NCBI GenBank assembly: GCA_029449235.1 | Contig: JANATG010000011.1 | Location: 154,001-218,000, forward strand | Reading direction: 5' to 3' | From: Linnemannia schmuckeri | Taxonomy: Eukaryota; Mortierellomycota; Mortierellomycetes; Mortierellales; Mortierellaceae | DNA: 64,000 nucleotides | Shown: one piece after another, positions 34,909 through 46,843 of the stretch | Layout: every line of letters starts with the position of its first letter | Position numbering within the stretch: the stretch's first letter is position 1 | Program-made: the position numbers and the translations under genes | Notes under the pieces: generated by a model | What the model was told of the DNA's origin: nothing | The model's database searches: none | What the model saw: only the letters and a program-made list of their open reading frames with translations

Positions 34909-36096
34909 ATCTTTTGAGCTTGTGTGCCCTGCCACTTTACTTTCCCAACGCAGTATCTTTTTTTCTTTTCTTTCAGATTGCGTTGTCTTTGACAAAGATT
35001 CGATTAACTTTGTTCCTGTACATTTCCCATCCTGCTTTCTTTTTTCTTTGTTCTTTGCTCTTCCTTTCGTTGCTGTTCCTTTCATTACCTTTTTTCTTAG
35101 TTTCTACCCTTGTAATTTCAACCCTGTGCCATATCCAACTCTTCTATCTCTCCCTTTCCCCTTTTCCCCCTTTACCCTTTTCTTTACTTTCAAATCAACA
35201 TTTTCTTCTTCTTTCAGGCTGTCTTCCTATGAGGCTCTCCTCCTCCCTTTCGGGGGAATCTTGATTCGGATGACCGTTTGTTTGTTCGTTGTTTTCGTCA
35301 GACAGCAGCACAGCTTGATAGTCGACGATTTGTTTCTTTCCTTTCAACACAAAAAAAAACAATCCCTCAAAAAACAATAAAATCAATCAAGAATGAAAAC
35401 TTATGATGTCTGTTCATTAGTAGAAATAACGAAAGAGCAATGATGCCATTTCACATTTATTGCAGAATTGGCCAAGGAAGGATCTCTCGAAATATGTATG
35501 CATGTATGTACGATGATTCCAAATGCTATTCTCACCTGATTGACATTTTTATTTAAACAAACCAAAGCAAATGTGCCCCTTCCTCACCGTCAGGCTGCAT
35601 AAGTCCAGTCGAGTTTATGAACTATTAACATTCACGCACCTCCTCTTGTCGCCTTTTATTTCCGATCATCACATTTCTTTCTATCCATTTCATCGCTCTG
35701 TACATCTCTTTATCATCCCTTTCTTCCAACCCCATAGTCGCCGCTTTGTTATTTCTTTCTATTTCTTCATTCCTTCATTCTCTTTTTGCATTCGTCTTCC
35801 ATTCCTCAAAAAACCCTCCTATACCCTTCCTTGACTTAAATCGCCCAATCACAGGTACCTCCTTCCTCATCCACACGGGCCACATCTCATCTCTTAAGAC
35901 CCAATCGATACGCCACACTTACAAACAGCACCGCCACCCACTCCCCTCCCTCGCTCGCCCTCTACTCTAAAACACCTGCTCTACGGACGGACCGCCCATA
36001 CCGCCCAGACCGCCCACACTGCCCAGACCAGACGCCTTTCTTGACAAACCCTATATTTTTGTAGCCAAGTCACTTTTGCACACCTCCAACAAGGCT
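34909..36096. other. Intergenic between bZIP and deacetylase genes
   Basis: T-rich 3' flank of the bZIP gene with an AATAAA-like signal near 35377, then a CT-rich leader (about 35640-35970). A four-fold 9-bp repeat lies at 35991-36026. No gene is seen. Confidence 0.5.
35991..36026 (+). repeat. Four tandem 9-bp units ACCGCCCAN / ACTGCCCAG
   Basis: Units at 35991, 36000, 36009 and 36018 differ only in the last base, and the fourth has C to T at position 3. The repeat sits about 70-105 bases before the deacetylase ATG, so it is in the promoter or 5' leader. Confidence 0.85.
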
Positions 36097-38734
36097 ATGA
36101 CCCCCACCTACGATACTTCAACCTTTGCCCACCCAACACGGACCGCCACCACTGCCGAAAACACACAAACACGCAGCCGTGGTTCTTCTTCAAGAACAGC
36201 AGTCAGAAGGCAGCACTACCACTTCCGGCTCAGCCTTTGCACCGCCGCAGTGCTCGGACTCGTCCTCCTTGCGGGACACCCTAGCTACTACAACAGCCAT
36301 ACTAACGGCTACTACAGTGGAGTTTATGCCCTGCCAGTAACAGAAAACTCCTTCCTTGCTACTGTTCCTACTGATGCTCTACTTGCAGAATCACAACCAT
36401 ACCAACAACCACAGCAGCAGCAGCAACAGATCTTGGCGCTTCATACGTCAAACTCTGCCACCTTCTCAGCAGCGCCATCAGCAACAGGAATTGATGGGAT
36501 TATTCGACTTGCTTCGCCCAAACACACGCCCCTTGCTGCTGTCAGCAGTGTCGACCATAGCCACGTTACATTTGGGACGGTTGACGCACCATCTACATCA
36601 GGAACGTCTACACACTCGGGCCGAGTTCTGGCTTCCGAACTGACCCCAGATCCGCAGCTTTCCCTATCCCAAGATAGAGCTACCACTACTATCACTAGAC
36701 CAAAACAGGATAAACAGTACCTAGAGTTTCTGGATCTGATGACACGGGTGTCGGGGAAGAGCCGCGATCAGGCTGAGAAGGAGATCTGGGAGGAACGGAG
36801 GGCAACTCAGGCGGCTGTAAGGAAGGAATTGGAGGCAGCGTTGCAGTTACAGCGACAGCAGGGGCGGGATCGGGTAGCGGTGGAGGATGATGGTAGGATT
36901 GAGTTGAAGCAGGTCAGCAAGTTGCATGCTGGATCTGATTCAGAGACAAAGTCAAAGCCGAAGGTAAAAGCGAGTGACAGAGATTATCAGCGCAAGGGAG
37001 AGGAAGCGAAAGAGGAAGGAAAATCGAAGCAAGGCAAGAAGAACAAGCAGGAGAAGAAAAAGTGGTCAGCCAAGGCGAACAGCAGTGGTGGCAATGGTGG
37101 GATTGGTGGAGGTGTCAAAACGACGCCGACGATCTTTTATGTACCTCATCAGGATGATGATGCTCTGGCCATGGCCCTCGGTATGTGTAAATAACCGAAA
37201 GCTGTCGTCAAGCTGGCAGGGAGATTTCACTATTCCTTCATACCTCTTTTTACAGCCGCTAAAATCTCTGACCATCAATAACATCTTTGTCTTTATATCT
37301 CATTCAACAGGGATCAGAGAACACATAGAAGCAGGCCGAAGAGTAATCGTCCACCTATACTCGGACGGAATCAACGCCCTTCTCCGGGACATTGTCGCGG
37401 GGGCCGCACCTTGTCCTCTCCAACATTCACCTCACAAAATGGAGTTGACGCTCCAAGATGTGGTCACAGGCCGAACACATGAGTTTCGACAGTCGTTGAG
37501 GTCTCTTGGGGTGCAGGATGAGGATATTTTTGAGACTGGGTGGAGTGATATTGAGCCCCTGAAGAATTATGAAGAGTTCCAGAAGAAGCTTCGGGATTTG
37601 ATTTTGGGATATGAGCGCAAGGTATGTTACTGGGATATTTGACAAGCACGCTTTCCGTTGTGTTTGCTAGACATATTTGAAAAAAGGCGATTGAAAAAAC
37701 TAAACCAATTCTTATCGATTTGACGATTGGTTGGTGACGATAGTATCCGGGCGCATCGCACAAGTGCATAAGTGGAGAATATGATCGAGATTCGGTTGGA
37801 CGGAACCCAACTCATCGCGCCTGCTGGGATGTTGCCAGCCAACTTCTTCAAGAGTTCCCTCAAGGCTGGCCCGCTTCCCGTCAACTCTGGGACTTGTAAG
37901 TCTCTTTTTTTTTTTTCTTTCTCTCTCTCTATCGCTTCATCAACAAAGACTTTACAAGTTTTTTTTATCGTTCTTTCAACCACTCATATTAACCCAAAAC
38001 CTACATACCTCTTTCACCAAATTCCAATTTCCACCTTCAAACTTTGATACAACAGCCGGTTTTACAGGACATACACATACTACAACCCACCCTCGCAGAG
38101 ATCTGCACAATTCGTTCGCGCCCTGCCTCAATTCCTGCCATACAAACAACGTGCCCTAGACCAGTACAAGCGATGGGAGCCCTCGAAAGGAGAACTGGCT
38201 TGGGGGTACCATTCTGTCAAGGCCCTTATCGATGCGGCGTACAATGACCCCCATGTGTATTTGGATATGTTGGATAATGATCCTACAAATCCGGAGAATT
38301 GGAAGAAGGACAATGGTCGGAAGGGTGAAATGAAGGGAGAGGAGAGGGTAAAGATTGTTAGTATGGAGGCTGTGGAAGATGAGAAGGACCAGGGGATGTT
38401 CCCGGCGGTTTGGAGGTTCAGTCGGGAGAAGAGCACCAACAAGGTGTTGTTGGAGAAGGAACAACACTGGCAGTCTCAAGACCAGAAGATGAATATAGAC
38501 GATGAGTTGATGGGGTTGCACCGCAAGGCCCCAAGCGCACACAATGACGTCAAAATCAGCTCAATAACAACAGTGCCGCATCTTGACGCGGACAAGGAGA
38601 GCGAGACAAAGTGGGATGAAAAGGAGGCTGATATGAGAGTTCAGGTCCTGAAGGCATTTGACGATGCTGCCCAAAGTCCAGAGGGCAAGGAGTACCGCAA
38701 CAGCATCCGTGTTACGACTGAATCCGGGATCTGA
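36097..38734 (+). CDS. Membrane-anchored LmbE/PIG-L-like deacetylase
   Basis: Four exons, 36097-37180, 37311-37621, 37744-37895, 38056-38734, join in frame to 741 residues. A hydrophobic segment near residues 46-62 (LSLCTAAVLGLVLLAG) after a basic stretch suggests a type II signal anchor, so the enzyme part would face the secretory lumen or cell surface. A charged, Lys-rich stem leads to the fold start at about 347-361 (FYVPHQDDDALAMAL). This is the zinc-binding PHxDD motif of GlcNAc-PI de-N-acetylase/LmbE proteins, here with Asp where most have Glu. Later blocks include RRVIVHLYSDG and YPGASHKC. Likely an N-deacetylase of a sugar-containing substrate; the substrate is unknown. The ATG choice follows the anchor. 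Confidence 0.82.
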
Positions 38735-38861
38735 TCTGATGCAATAAAAAAAAGGGAGGATAATGAATTTATTTTCCAGTTCGCTATGAAATGGGCAGAC
38801 GATAGTCCAAAATAACGAGTGTTCAGGAGTTTGTGGTTTCGATACGATGATCAATTTCGGG

Positions 38862-41364
38862 TCACTGAGTCCTTAGGAACGATTCTGCATCAGCAGTCTC
38901 TTGTTTATTATCCCAGCTCTGTCGAAAGTAGAGTAACTCCAAGCGGGGCAAACATACCGCATCCCGGTTCCAGTCGTCAATCGATGCGTCGGCCATGAGA
39001 TCCCTGTTGGTGTCCATGACATAGGCGACCAGACTATCTGGTCGACCAACAGTGCCAAGATCAACTCCATCCACTGTCAGAAAGGGCTTTCGCTCATAGA
39101 ATGACAGGAGTGGTGGTAACTTTTTTAAGTACGCTGTCGGATCAACAACGTGCACTCCCTCTATACCCCATGGGTGTCGAACCCCAGCAACAATTCGATC
39201 CAGTAACGTCTCCTGTTCTAACGGCTTCTGACCACCACCATTATCCACATTGAAGAAACCACTCCCGAATTTCCTCCGCCGAAGCCAGGCAACATCCAGA
39301 TACCCTAATATGGGCAATGAATGCAGCTGCAACCACTCCAAGTACTTCAACCGCCCCAAGAGACACAACCCCGACTCGTCATCAAGCACCATTCGGTCAC
39401 TCCGAATACTCAACTCTTCCAATCGAGTACACACCAGACTCAAGTACCCAAAAATCAGCAATGAGAACCTGTGCCCTGCATACTCGCTGTAGTTCGATTT
39501 CGAGATCGAGATATGCAGGGTTTTCAGATTCCGACATGCCCAGACTGCACGCCGTGGCGGCGGCAAGCTCGGTTGCTCCTCCGCGATGGAATTAATAATG
39601 GTGCACTCAAACCGGCGCCTACTTGTATGCCCCGCCGCCTTAGGTAGCCCATCATCCGGGTTCCTGTAAGACCCATCAGGCACCAGGAGATTGTTGACAT
39701 CCATATCCTGCAGATAGAAGTAAACAGACAAGGCCGTAAATTCAATCAAGTTCGGGCAGGCGCACAGTATCATGTGGAGGGTATTTTGATGCGGTTGTGA
39801 GGTTCCTGTTCGGATCCTGTCAAATCTTAGGCCAGACAGCCAGTCTGCTTTGAAGGTTTTGATATAGTCCTGGATCGAGCCTAGTTCCCGGCTGGTGATG
39901 CATAAGATGCTTGGGCAGCGGCGGGTTGAGGGATCCGTTCGAGGTTGTGATGGAGCAGAGTCTCCAGCAGGCCTCGTTGCTGCATATTCTGTTGCCACCG
40001 ACTCATTTGTGGTCACATGCATGCGGGGCAATGCCAAATGAACAGCATGGATCTCAGAAACCGTGAGAGCCTTGATAAGCATGGAGTAATGAAACTCGCG
40101 CAGTCGCTTACAGAAGACCCGAAGATGAGGCCAAAACTCTGACCCGCTCACTGGCAACTCTTTGGTCTCCATCGCCTGAGAATAACCCATAGTCTGCGAA
40201 AACTTGAGGACCTCGACCAGCGGACACTGACGAACTATGGACTCCAATGAAGATAATGTCACCACCGCACCAAACACCACCAGAACACGGATCTTCGTCT
40301 CATTCAGTGCAACTCCTTGTGCTCTCAGAGGTGGTAGCAGTGTTCCTGTAGCCACACCATTAACGGATCCAGTCAACTGATCCTCCTGCTCCTGGGTAAA
40401 TTAATGGCACCGTAGAGCAAGGCGCCATAGCCGAACATCGGTATACTTGTGCGGTTCGACGTACAGTTCCTCCAGTCGAGGCAGTGCGTCCATAACAGCG
40501 AGAAGGTGGAGGAGATCCCAGTGGGATGTTGGATCGATCCTCAGAATTTTGACCATCGACCCAAGGGAGAGAACTCTCGCCACTCGAGGAATCACGTCCC
40601 AGTCCTTGACGGCATCGCTCTCAAAGCGCAACTCCTTGACAGTAAACCCTGGTACGGTCTCGCCCAATAGCAATGGCAACGACAATGACGAAGATCGCTC
40701 CTCTAAGGGGGCGAGGGCAGATTGCCAGTACCGAGCGACGAGCTCAGTGTCGATCTGGAGGTATGTCTCAGGGACGTTAAAACTCCTCTTGCAGACGTAC
40801 GCGATATCCGACTGCGCACGAAAGAACCTCAAAATCTCCCGCCCAAATTCCTCCAGAAGCGTCCTCAAATCCTTTGACACGTTTCCTGTTCCTTCTTCTC
40901 CTCCTCCTCCTTCTTCTGTTTGACGGTCTCGTTGGACACCCTCCTCACCAAACTCCTAGCCTTCGCCGCCGACACAAGTTCCAAGCTGCCAATCAATCAT
41001 GCGGGGCGCAGCCAAAAGCGCAGTCCGCGCACCACCTCCCCACCTCCCACCTTCCTCCATCACGTTCGTTGGGAACGCCTTGTCGGTCACCAAGAGGAGG
41101 CGACAGTAGATGATGGTTTGCCATTGGTGGCAGACTTGTCCTGCGAGACGCCTTTGTTGGTGCGGAGTTAGATATGAGAAAATTTGGACGAGGATTTCGG
41201 GGAGGGTCAAAGAAAGGGCTGTTGTTGCTGGTGGTGGTGTTTCTTGTTATTGTTGCTGTGAGGGTATGAGGGTGCGGGTTGTTGGAGGTAGGTGTTGTTG
41301 GTAGGGTGAGAGTAGGGACGAAGTAAGGTGGTTCGAGATTAATTGTCATGATGTCGCCTTCCAT
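38862..41364 (-). pseudogene. Disrupted F-box/LRR gene
   Basis: On the minus strand an F-box (TLPEILVQIFSYLTPHQQRR, then VCHQWQTII) lies at about 41210-41100. It is followed in the same frame by a 159-codon block (40880-40401) and a 504-codon leucine-rich block (40376-38862). The blocks are separated by in-frame TAG at 40956-40958 and TAA at 40401-40403. No ATG precedes the F-box in its own frame. ATGs at 41364 and 41349 are in another frame, so a frameshift in the AAC-rich stretch around 41230 is implied. No GT-AG intron that I can find removes these breaks. It is convergent with the deacetylase gene, 127 bases away. It is most likely a young pseudogene, unless there are base-call errors. 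Confidence 0.65.
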
Positions 41365-42215
41365 TGTCTCAGTGAATGCAGTGCTCGAATGTTGTGAGTG
41401 TAAAAGGTTATAGACAAAAAAAAAAAAGGAAATCGATATGCGGATATTATTTCCCTTTGATAAAGGAGGTCGGTGCGGATCTTAAGGGCAGTCCAAGAAC
41501 GTCTGCACAGCCCGGATTCTAGTACCTCACTCAAGGGACTCATCTTTTAAAACCTGTACCCGTCCATCCAGTAACCCCAGATCGCAGTGGGTCAGCAAGT
41601 CCTCTCTTGTTCGTGCAGCAGTAAAAAAGACCTCACATCAGGAGTCGGAGACTTGAATCTCAGCGGCAGTCTGGGCTTGATTGAATCAGGCATGGTCCGC
41701 AGAGTGGCCTGTCTCTATATGGACCCATTGAGTTTTGTGTGCGACACGGTTGCAGGAACAGCCCGTCATCGCCGCGACTGACGGCAAATCCGCCCGCTGT
41801 TCTGATTGAGGGGACAGCGACCAGCGACTGCGTTGCCCAGAGTGCGGCCTGAGTCCGGTAGACTGAGAATGACCTCCAAAATTCAACACAGACAGGGCTA
41901 TTGAGGAGAGCAAGAGAAAACGTTCTTTTCTTTCCCCTCTTCAAATGAATGACCAATTGGATGTCGGTGCCTGTCTCGATGGCTATGCAGAACAGAAAGG
42001 GTTTTCGTACAGCTCTCGACGGAGAACAAAAATTTTGTCTTCAACTGTTCAGCCACACTTCGGAAACACCGTACTTTTTTCTCTTAACTAAATCAATGAC
42101 AAACGAATCAGCCTTTGTTCATTCATTCATCTCTTGTCTATACCTTTCATTCAAGTTTTTCATCTTTTCTTATTCCTCTTTCACTCGTTCATTCATGAAC
42201 AGAACTAGAGATCAG
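41365..42215. other. Intergenic between F-box locus and dead transcription factor
   Basis: No gene is recognised. Bases 41580-41900 are of mixed composition without a convincing frame. Bases 42080-42200 are CT-rich, probably the former leader of the zinc-cluster gene. Confidence 0.5.
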
Positions 42216-44830
42216 ATGGCCCCTCCGACATATCTCTACCCTCTCGACAAAAAAAACGAGACCGTTCGAGTCAGCTTCTATTTCCACTACTTTCACCTCT
42301 TCTTCTGCCACAGCCCCTGCCCCTGAGCGTACACGCGTCACCCAAGCCTGCGACCGTTGTCGGCAACGAAAGAACGTCTGTGGTACGTGAGTCCATTGCT
42401 CTCACGCAGCTTCAGGAAACCTTGTCATGCATAGCATCATGGCCTGACCCTCGAACTCATTTTTTTCGACTCTTGCTTTATTTCCTGTATAGATGCTCTA
42501 TAATCTGCATGCGCTAGTTGCTTTCGAAGTAACCACAAATGCACGTTTTCGATACCTCAAAAGAAACGCGGTCCTATGCATGGCTCCAAGCAAGATGTCA
42601 AGTCACAACTCTCCAGCACCATCAGTCTAATGAGCTCCTCAACTACTTCTACTATCGACCCAATGCTCTCAAATCAAATCTCACGCTTACGAAAGTCGTG
42701 AGAAGCACAAGTACAAAAGCAGGAACAACGATCGTGGTATAATCCGTCATTCGGTCCTTTCTCAAAAGAAGTACAGGACCACCTGGTGGAGGTGTCCTTT
42801 GAGTCCTGCTTCGAAGACTCCAACTGCTTCAGTCCTCCCCGATTCCTAAAAGTTTCTCCCATGGCACGCTCAGTCCCGATCTTTGGACGCCGTCTGTGCG
42901 GCCGCAGCCTGATTCTCATAGCACCCAACTGTTATCACGACGCCGCCATGCATGTCTGGGGAGCCGTTTGCGTTAAGAATTCAATCTCGCATGAGCGAAC
43001 TTTATGGAGCTCACCATCAACACGGTTCACGCACTAATGCTGCTGGGATTCTACGAGTACACTTCAGGAAACCCTTTTCGAGGATAACGCTTCGAGGGCA
43101 TCGCAGGCAGGATGGCATCTGAACTCGAGCTTCACAAGGTGTTTGCGCAAAAGTTGACTGCACCTTTTGACTCGGAGGAGGAGCGAGTGATGACCGAGAT
43201 AAAGGTTTAGACATTTGGCTTTATCTTGCGTTCGGGTGCTGCCAATTCTGCGGTCGCTGGTATTCCTCCATTGTTCGATTCCACTCAGTTTAAGCCCTGG
43301 ATCGTACCGTATGAGGCTGGTTGGTGAGTGGAGTCACCACCTTCATGCCCGCCTGGAACACATCAAGAGGAGCAATTCATGGATGCAGCTTATGTTTCGA
43401 TTCTGCACAAGGCACTACGCCCTCGTCCTATACGAGGATTCGAGGATCCAAGTCTGACTGCCCCGATCCTTCAGGTTGGCATATCGGTCTAGAGGTTTAC
43501 CAACACTGGAGTAGTCCCTGAGACTGTATCAGTGCTGCCCTCATCAATAAGCTCTCGCTCGCCACCTTCTTCTCCAACCACTAGCATTTCCCCTTTGCCA
43601 TCACTAACAACACAATCAACACAAATAACCTTGACAGCCCAACAGAGCGATAAAGGATCGACATTTGGCCATTGGCGCGAGAGTATACTGGCCATTCAAA
43701 GACTTGACGCAGCAGCTGAGGCTTGGAGGCGTCAGCTCCCAGAAGACAGTATTCCAACTAGCACAAAGTCTTCTGTTTGGTATACCGACATGAACATCGT
43801 CCACCCGATTTTTTACTACTACATTCTTCGGATATCGCTATATCGTCCTGTACTGCTGAAGGCCGGTTTAGTAGCTGACGAGGATGAGAGGAGGAAAAAG
43901 GAGCTATCGCCGCAGGATGACAAGGCAAAGGATTCAGGAGGTGTGGCGGAGGTTGATACGGACTCTGATGCGCCTGGAAGGAATAGGTCTGACACGGACA
44001 AGGATTTTGAGGAAAAGGATCAGCGGTTCTTGAGGGGAGCTCTGGATATATGCAACAACGCCGCGACCAAGAGCACTGTGATTGTTGACCAGTTCACAGA
44101 GCGGCTTGCCAGGATCCGAGGGAGCCATCTCAGTTTTCCCATCTTTATCGCTAGCACTGCGTAAGTGTTTCTTTCATATCAAGTCATTTCAATCTTTGTG
44201 ATGTACTCGCCGGTTCAATCGCGCAAGCAACCCACCCAATGATTTTTTCGGTGGAATAACTAGTCATGTGTTGCAGCTGACAACAAGCAAGGTCCCATCG
44301 AGAGTGGCTCAGGCAAAGCAGGGATTAATGACCTGTATCCGATCCTTTCGTATGCTAAGGCCTTACTGGACCGCTGCTAACGACCAAGCAATGTTGCTGG
44401 AAGATGTGCTCAACATCTACACCGCTAAGTCTAGACAGGGACTTTTCAGTACCAGTTTAAAACATACCCAGGAGAGTGACAACAATACAGAACAGGAGCA
44501 GGTAAACCCGGTCATATCTGCGGCCTTGGCGTTCCTCGAGATGAGCACACCCGGAACAGCTCAACACCGCAACATGGGAACATCAGACACGATACCAAGT
44601 CTAGTCGCCATATACTTACCACCTCCGCTAACAGCAGGAGCAACAGCGGCATTCTCACCGCCAGCAGTATGAGCAGCGTATCCGCAAAGTCAGCATCACC
44701 AACAACTAGATTCAGAAGTGGGAACTGAAGAGCCGGACGTTGGGTCAACGAGTGCGTTCCTGATCACGGATGCTGGAGTGAGAGCCATGTAGCGTGAACC
44801 TGAGAAACTGGAGGCTCTTGAGAAGGCTAC
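42216..44830 (+). pseudogene. Zn2Cys6 fungal transcription factor, decayed
   Basis: An ATG at 42216 reads MAPPTYLYPLDKK. A frame change at an A8 run (42248-42255) is then needed to reach TQACDRCRQRKNVC, the first half of a Zn(II)2Cys6 cluster. After an intron (donor GTACGT near 42380) the second half (SACASCFRSNHKCTF) follows, but a TAA lies inside the cluster at about 42501. More stops occur near 42701, 43087, 43208 and 43326. Relics of the fungal transcription factor domain are recognisable (MLLGFYEYTSGN, then ASELELHK). The C-terminal part retains longer open blocks (43532-44164 and 44275-44672, with TCIRSFRMLRPYWTAAN). With stops in conserved domains it cannot make a full regulator. Confidence 0.82.
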
Positions 44831-45056
44831 TCTCTTGTCGCTGGAGCGATTGTCCCTTCTTGGCTAATGAAAATTAAAATGGAGGTGATCGTCACCACGT
44901 CGACTTTTGCCTGTCAGATCTTGCCACGGTTAGTCGTGTTTAAGTTCTCAGCATTTGCTTTGGCTTGTCTTGTTAAGGCAGTCGGTCAGTTAAATTTTAA
45001 AAGAGAGAGAGAGATAGAGGGAGAGTGAGAAAAAAAAGCGAGGAAACAAAAAAGAA

Positions 45057-45095
<39 letters not shown>

Positions 45096-45863
45096 GCTTG
45101 TGCTTGAGATAAAGCGAATAAAAGGTGGCGCGTTTCAAAACACTATTCCTTACAGATTCAATTTCGCTCAATAGCTATCTTCGTGCCTTCATCGTTATTT
45201 TTCTTCCCTCACTGTTACTTGTGCAATCGCAGCCTGGCTGGCAACAAAAGGCGCCTTCGTGCCATGAAGATGATACCTTGGAGCAATGATGCCTTCTTCT
45301 CTTGTTGACTTGCAATGACGGTTCTTTGAACGTTTGTTGTCGTCGAGAAGAAGAAGGGATAAAGCAAGAAAAAAAATGAAGATGTGTTGAATCTCATATT
45401 GTACGAATCCTGTGATGCCGGTCGATTTGTTTATCTATATTTATTTTTTTTGCGTTTTCATGTTTTCAATCAACGCGCCGATCGTCTCCCTGCGTGTTTA
45501 TTATTCATGCAGCACCCGCCCTGACCGAGTGTGTTTTTTCAGCTCCTTATACTCGCTTGCGATCAAAGATACTCCTTTATTACACGAACATAGTACTATG
45601 ATGCGACAGTCTTCATGGTCGACAGTTTTGAAGCATTGGGTGTTCTTGTTCTCGGGGTTGGCTGTCCTGATCCGTTAGTCAGTCCGCGCACTTAAATGGT
45701 CAATCTTCAAGAAAATAGAAAATAAGTAGAACGCGATCCTTGTGTTTTCAGGTCCGACCTGTGGCTTAGCACAACTCTCCAATTGCTCATTTATTCCTTT
45801 TTTCGGTTTTAACATTCTACTTCTACAACCCTCTGCCCACATACCCCAGAAACAACCATAGCT
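44831..45863. other. Intergenic upstream of PTRHD1
   Basis: Contains a T31 tract at 45060-45090, AT-rich sequence and short chance frames. No gene is recognised. Confidence 0.5.
45060..45090. repeat. Poly(dT) tract, 31 T
   Basis: An uninterrupted homopolymer between the dead transcription factor and PTRHD1, preceded on its left by a purine-rich run (45001-45055). Confidence 0.9.
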
Positions 45864-46599
45864 ATGTCTGAGCATTTGACAATGTTTATCGTTATCCGCA
45901 AGGATCTTATCAAGGTCAGGAGCCCGAGGCTATTCTACACGCTCCCCTATAGCGCTTCTCTATTCCTTGGACTGACTCTTCCTAACATTTGGACTAACTA
46001 AGCATTTTGACGACATCTCCTCGTTCATATTACTAGACCCTTGGCTGGTCCACGGGAAGGTAAACTAGCACTTACCGATCCTCTGCTCTTCCGATTGCAG
46101 CAATAACAGGTGATAAATGACCTCGCAAGACTGATAATTATATCATTGCTCTTTTTTTTTTCTTGTAATATCTCCATCCCCCTAGTGTGATCGCGCAAGC
46201 ATGCCACGCCTCGACGGCCGTCCTCCACAAGACCAAAGATCTCCCAGATACACGCGAATACCTCGCAGATCTCCACAACATGCACAAAGTCGTCCTCGAG
46301 GTACGAATCAACAGCAATTCTCTCTCAGTCCTACTGCACTGCAATCACACAAGTGGACTTATCAAAATAATACGCGCATGCACATCTCAACACCTTTACT
46401 TTTCTTGCGGAAAATCACTTAGGTAAAGAACCTGCCACAGTTGGAGACATTGGCAGCAAGTCTTTCAGGACTGGATGTGCCTCATGTCACATGGAGAGAG
46501 CAGCCCGAGGATATTTTGACATGTATTTCGACAGGACCCATTCGTAGGAGTCAGGAGGTTAAGGATGCTTTCAAAAAGTGCTCCCTCTTCCGGTCATGA
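45864..46599 (+). CDS. PTRHD1: PTRHD1-like peptidyl-tRNA hydrolase-domain protein
   Basis: Four exons, 45864-45914, 46037-46059, 46186-46300, 46423-46599, give 121 residues. The order matches animal PTRHD1: MFIVIRKDL, LGWSTGSVIAQACHAS, DLHNMHKVVLE, REQPEDILTCI, and a C-terminus ending CSLFRS. The fold is that of type 2 peptidyl-tRNA hydrolases, which release peptides from tRNA; whether the PTRHD1 branch has this activity in fungi is not settled. The second exon is only 23 nt and codes for LGWSTG, the piece that joins the first beta strand to the conserved helix, so it is needed. All joins are phase-consistent. The protein is close to full family length. Confidence 0.9.
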
Positions 46600-46843
46600 T
46601 GCCTTTTTTTTCAGCTTTGGGAGTCCTGACTCGTCATTTCGGAATAAAATATAAAGCAATGAAAAAAGTGAAGCGTGAAAGAACTAGAGGCTGTTCCGAA
46701 AGTGCAGTTAGGTGGCGGAGCAAATTAAGTTTTCATTAGAATACAGGGGCTAATATTACAAAGAGTACGGAAAGAAGAAGGGATCACTGAGCCAAGGTCT
46801 CCTTTGAGCAAAAAAATATAGTGATGGGAAAGGTGGGACGGCG
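46600..46843. terminator. Convergent 3' region between PTRHD1 and cnl2
   Basis: AT-rich 244 bases with T and A runs and AATAAA-like sequences (for example near 46643), shared by two convergent genes. No gene is seen. Confidence 0.4.

Noticed and set aside
40380..40420. A 19-base GT-AG intron that would remove the TAA at 40401
   Set aside because: It is far too short for splicing; the stop is treated as a real break.
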